Assembly: GCF_018474005.1 (NCBI RefSeq)
Contig: NZ_JAHCSH010000004.1
Span: 124,001 to 188,000, forward strand
Length of the DNA stretch: 64,000 bases
Reading direction: 5' to 3'
Source: Curvibacter sp. CHRR-16
GTDB taxonomy: Bacteria; Pseudomonadota; Gammaproteobacteria; Burkholderiales; Burkholderiaceae_C
Numbering within the stretch: position 1 is the stretch's first letter; each line of letters starts with the position of its first letter. Of this stretch, positions 60,851 through 64,000 are shown piece by piece. The notes below the pieces were generated by a model, which did not search any database, was not told the DNA's origin, and saw only the letters and a list, made by a program, of their open reading frames with translations. Made by a program: the position numbers and the translations under genes.

Positions 60851-63196
60851 TCAGAATAAATCTGCGATCCAGTCGCGGTCATCAATCCAGTACACCGCGT
60901 TCTCAGGAATAGGCCTTTGGCCTTGGTGCAGCAAGCGCTGACCACGCACCACATCGGCCACTAACCGCATCTCACCGGTGAGGCCACTCACTCTGGCATC
61001 GACTTGGTTGCCCTGCTGCACAACGCTGCTTTCTAGGCGCAGCACCCGCTGCACGAATGCGGCAAAGTCGGCATCGGTTTGTATGCCTTCTTGGGCGTAG
61101 GCCCACACCACTGCAGTGCCTCGCCCTGCTTGGGGGCCACTGGCGTGCGTGGCCGTCAAGCGCACAGCGTTGTAAGCCAAGCCGTCGTTGAACAAGGTCC
61201 ACGCAACGGGTTGTCCATCCACGCCTTGTGTCCACACGGGGCGCAGCGCCACAGCCACGTCCTCGCGGCGCAGCAGCAATGTCTGGCCCAAGGGCAGTTC
61301 GACTGCCTGGGCTTGGTGGACGCTGAAATCAAACCCCGCCAGCAACTCGGCTTGCACACCGTCGACCCGCTCCAATCGCAAGTCGTCTATACGCACTTGC
61401 GTGCGGTTGCTGCTGGTGGAGTAAATCCACGCTTTGACGGTGGCAGCTCCAGCGGGTGCCACATAGCTCAGACTGCGCTCCACCGCCGCAGTGTCCCCGC
61501 CGCGCACCCGTAGGTTGTGTTCAGTGCCTATCAGGCGTTGGGCCGCATCGTAAAAATTCAGGTAGAGGTAAATGTCCCCGCCCTGCAATTGGGTTCGGAT
61601 GCGGTAGTTGCTGCCAGGCACAGCGGGCAAGGTGCGGGCAATGCCCACCCCCAACGCAGCGTCCTCGTCGGTCAATTGCACATGGGTGCGGCCAGCGCTG
61701 TCTTGCTGCACCGCGATGCGGGTACTGCTCCCATTGGGGGCCACGTCGTACTGCCAAGCACTTCGGGTGGTATACAACTCCACGGGCTTGTCATTAATCC
61801 AATACTGGGCATCGGCAGGCAAGGTGATGACCGACTCCAGCGCAGCGTTTTGGGTCACATCATTCTGAATGGAGGCCATGAACAACACTTGCGCATCGTT
61901 TTGCACGCTGGTAGCAAAGGGTTTGAGGTGCAGTGCCTTCATGTGCCCCGAACCGGCTTCAAGGGTTTTGTTCACCCCATAGTAGTCACGCCGCCCATCC
62001 ATGAAGTAATTGATGATGGGCACTTGCGCACCGCTGCCCATGTTGATGACCAAGGGCGCGTTGTCATGCCCCGAGCGGTAAATGGCATCGGCCGAACTCA
62101 CCCCCACATTTCGCCCCATGTAGTGCGCTAACCGTTGCTCTGGCGCAGGGCCCCAACGCTGGACTATGAAGCGGGGAAAAGGCCTCTCCAACCATTGACG
62201 GGCACTCTGTGGCGGCGTTGTCCATGCGTAGTGTTCGTATGGACCGCCCAGTGGGATGGAGGCACCAGTCAGGGGCAATGTGGTTGGCAACCAACTGGTT
62301 TGCGCCATTTTGCGGTTGAGGGCACCGGTGTTGAACAAACGGTCGTAATCGCGGCTGTGCACGCCTCCCAGCCTAGCACCCGGTGTGAACCAGTGCAGCG
62401 CAATGTCATGCCACAGAAAATTCAAACCACTGCGTGCCGCCGCCCGGGTAGCCTCATTGCTGGCCACATTGGCGATCAAGGCCAGGTTGTCCAGATCGAC
62501 TTCGTAGTACGTGGGGCTCAGGTACTCGTTGATACCGCTTTGGGCGGTGTAGGCCAACCAATCACGCAGCATGTTGTGGCCTTGCGTGGCCAAGCTTGCA
62601 TCGTGCAACGCATCGCCCATGGCGATGAGGTTCCACGTTTTCATCAAATAGATGTTCGTGTAGCTGATGGGAACTTGGTGGCGCGTGATCCCTTCTTTGG
62701 CTAAGCGCCCTATTCGCTCCAGTGCGGTTCGCTGCTCCGGCGATAGGTGGTTGGCATACAACAAAGGAATCAGCACCAGTTTGCGCACCACAAACTCGAT
62801 ACCGTTGCGATCCACCAGTTTCGTATCACCCGCATACCAGTGCATGTTGCCGTAGGTGGGACTGCTGGGATTGGCATCTTGCAAAGAAACCAAAGCCCGC
62901 AAGGCGTCGTCGATGGTACTGGGGTCGTAGCGCAGAGCGATGGCATCCAAGGCAAAACCTGCCACATCGATGGATGTTTGCCGAGTACGCACCACGCCAT
63001 GGTCGAACAAACGGTTTTTGCGTGCGTCCAGCGCACTTTGCCATTGCGGCAATGACTCGGGGCTAGGCTGCCAAACCGCGTCGTCTACTGGTTGCGCGTG
63101 CAACGACAAAGGCCAAATGGCACCGCACAGAAGCAGTGCCCCATGGGCTAGGTATAGCGCCAAATAGAGGACAAAACACCGTAGGCACCGCTGCAT
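60851..63196 (-). CDS. Large secreted protein, probable alpha/alpha-toroid polysaccharide-active enzyme
   Basis: 781 residues. A hydrophobic signal segment (LYLAHGALLLCGAIWPLSLHA) leads to a helical region of about 320 residues with NEYLSPTYYEVDLDNLALIA, a phrase I associate with heparinase/lyase-like toroid proteins. A beta-rich part follows, with a carbohydrate-binding-like segment (YRIRTQLQGGDIYLYLNFYD; AGAATVKAWIYSTSSNRTQV). Candidate catalytic residues are His and Tyr in SPTYYEVD and HSRDYDRLF. The substrate could not be determined and enzyme activity is not proven. It lies upstream of the small unknown gene. Confidence 0.6.
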   Translation of the reverse strand: MQRCLRCFVLYLALYLAHGALLLCGAIWPLSLHAQPVDDAVWQPSPESLPQWQSALDARKNRLFDHGVVRTRQTSIDVAGFALDAIALRYDPSTIDDALRALVSLQDANPSSPTYGNMHWYAGDTKLVDRNGIEFVVRKLVLIPLLYANHLSPEQRTALERIGRLAKEGITRHQVPISYTNIYLMKTWNLIAMGDALHDASLATQGHNMLRDWLAYTAQSGINEYLSPTYYEVDLDNLALIANVASNEATRAAARSGLNFLWHDIALHWFTPGARLGGVHSRDYDRLFNTGALNRKMAQTSWLPTTLPLTGASIPLGGPYEHYAWTTPPQSARQWLERPFPRFIVQRWGPAPEQRLAHYMGRNVGVSSADAIYRSGHDNAPLVINMGSGAQVPIINYFMDGRRDYYGVNKTLEAGSGHMKALHLKPFATSVQNDAQVLFMASIQNDVTQNAALESVITLPADAQYWINDKPVELYTTRSAWQYDVAPNGSSTRIAVQQDSAGRTHVQLTDEDAALGVGIARTLPAVPGSNYRIRTQLQGGDIYLYLNFYDAAQRLIGTEHNLRVRGGDTAAVERSLSYVAPAGAATVKAWIYSTSSNRTQVRIDDLRLERVDGVQAELLAGFDFSVHQAQAVELPLGQTLLLRREDVAVALRPVWTQGVDGQPVAWTLFNDGLAYNAVRLTATHASGPQAGRGTAVVWAYAQEGIQTDADFAAFVQRVLRLESSVVQQGNQVDARVSGLTGEMRLVADVVRGQRLLHQGQRPIPENAVYWIDDRDWIADLF

Positions 63197-63323
63197 AGCA
63201 CCGCTCCCCCAAAGAACAGGCGCCCATCATATGCATGCGATGCATAAAAGACGAGGTGACCGCCACGCTGACTCACATAAAGCAGTGTCGACAACTGAAC
63301 ATGCAAAGTTCATTAGCAAATCC

Positions 63324-63346
63324 AATGCAGGCGCTAACCCTGCATT
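63324..63346. other. 8-bp hairpin upstream of gyrA
   Basis: AATGCAGG (63324-63331) pairs with CCTGCATT (63339-63346) across seven bases. It is 108 bp before the gyrA start, in the region between divergent genes. No T-run follows. It could be a leader hairpin or protein-binding site. Confidence 0.35.
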
Positions 63347-63453
63347 CAGCAGGCGGTCACAGCCAATAGACACAGGGCCTGCCAAAAAGTTCCGCAGTCG
63401 CCATTTAGAATGGCAAGCTTGCCTCGAACCCGAGGAAACCGAACCCACCGTCT

Positions 63454-64000
63454 ATGAACCAGTTCGCCAAAGAAACCCTTCCCGTCAGCCTAGAAGAGGA
63501 AATGCGCCGCAGCTACCTCGATTACGCCATGAGCGTGATCGTGGGCCGCGCCCTGCCCGATGCGCGCGATGGCTTAAAGCCCGTACACCGCCGCGTGCTG
63601 TTTGCGATGCACGAACTCAACAACGACTGGAACCGGGCTTACAAAAAGTCCGCCCGTATCGTTGGTGACGTCATCGGTAAATACCACCCCCACGGTGACC
63701 AGTCGGTGTACGACACCATCGTGCGCATGGCGCAGGACTTCTCCATGCGCCACATGCTGGTCGATGGACAGGGCAACTTCGGCTCCGTAGACGGCGACAA
63801 CGCTGCGGCCATGCGGTATACCGAAATCCGCTTGGCCAAAATCGCCCACGAACTGCTGGCCGACTTGGACAAAGAAACGGTCGACTTCGGGCCCAACTAC
63901 GACGGCAGCGAAAAAGAACCCTTGGTTCTGCCCACCCGCTTGCCCAACCTGCTGGTGAACGGTTCTGGCGGTATCGCGGTGGGTATGGCCACCAACATTC
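63454..64000 (+). CDS. gyrA: DNA gyrase subunit A, 5' part
   Basis: The first 182 codons; the gene continues beyond the window. The start [20 protein letters not shown] is followed by [20 protein letters not shown] and [12 protein letters not shown], the standard GyrA opening. The catalytic Tyr lies in [12 protein letters not shown]. The quinolone-resistance region reads [20 protein letters not shown], with Gln where E. coli has Ser83 and Asp retained at the 87 equivalent. GyrA and GyrB together supercoil DNA with ATP. Confidence 0.97.
   Translation, partial: MNQFAKETLPVSLEEEMRRSYLDYAMSVIVGRALPDARDGLKPVHRRVLFAMHELNNDWNRAYKKSARIVGDVIGKYHPHGDQSVYDTIVRMAQDFSMRHMLVDGQGNFGSVDGDNAAAMRYTEIRLAKIAHELLADLDKETVDFGPNYDGSEKEPLVLPTRLPNLLVNGSGGIAVGMATNI

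Noticed and set aside
1-64000. CRISPR arrays, tRNA, rRNA, insertion sequences, prophage
   Set aside because: I saw no regularly spaced repeats, cloverleaf-like genes, transposases or phage genes by reading; a dedicated tRNA or repeat scan could still find a short one.

Overview
The window looks like chromosomal DNA of a betaproteobacterium, most likely of the Comamonadaceae. This rests on protein flavour (GyrA, ComEC, MocR-GabT, HglS, a Flp/Tad locus), the generally high GC, and dense operons with short gaps and 4-bp start/stop overlaps. It is not a mobile element: I saw no insertion sequence, phage module, integrase, tRNA, rRNA or CRISPR array. No gene-free stretch exceeds 300 bases; the longest are 4767-5055 and 63197-63453.

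Layout. 1-4766 (minus): heterotetrameric sarcosine oxidase, soxB-soxD-soxA-soxG, with soxG cut by the window edge. 5056-7132 (plus): an OmpR-type response regulator and its histidine kinase. 7176-8218 (minus): heme oxygenase followed by a DUF454 membrane protein. 8376-32079 (minus): about 24 kb that may be read as one unit. It starts with a complete Flp/Tad pilus locus (flp, tadV, cpaB, cpaC, cpaD, tadZ, tadA-G). After a 52-bp gap come a 1660-residue LEPR-xLL exoprotein, a TolC, a periplasmic adaptor, a membrane-anchored adaptor with a GAF-like N-terminus, and a fusion of a PqqD/RRE-like domain, an M50 site-2-protease core and an HlyD arm. This set resembles a type I secretion system but has no ABC ATPase and no RND pump. 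It is my best candidate for an undescribed system.

32255-44082: a small unknown ORF, then a MocR regulator divergent from gabT, a polyamine/GABA-type ABC importer, a PEP-mutase-like lyase, a cupin, a chemoreceptor and gabD. Together they would import, sense and catabolise GABA or polyamines to succinate. 44090-49823 (minus): patatin lipoprotein, ComEC, and a Tat-exported PhoD phosphatase. 49971-52268 (plus): an AT-rich lipoprotein gene, an Anbu proteasome-like peptidase and an alpha/beta hydrolase. 52290-58400: a TerC-type membrane protein, MgtC, an SBF-like transporter, an aldo/keto reductase, and a LysR regulator divergent from hglS (2-oxoadipate dioxygenase/decarboxylase). 58421-60394: a CbbR-like LysR regulator divergent from an SbtA-type bicarbonate permease. 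60395-63196 (minus): a small unknown protein and a large secreted, probably polysaccharide-active protein. 63454 to the end: the start of gyrA.

Two Fur-box-like sequences lie upstream of the two-component system and of flp, so iron may control both. Several inverted repeats sit in divergent promoter regions. All functions come from reading the sequence; no database search was run, so family names are recognition calls and starts were chosen by eye from ribosome-binding sites, overlaps and signal peptides.
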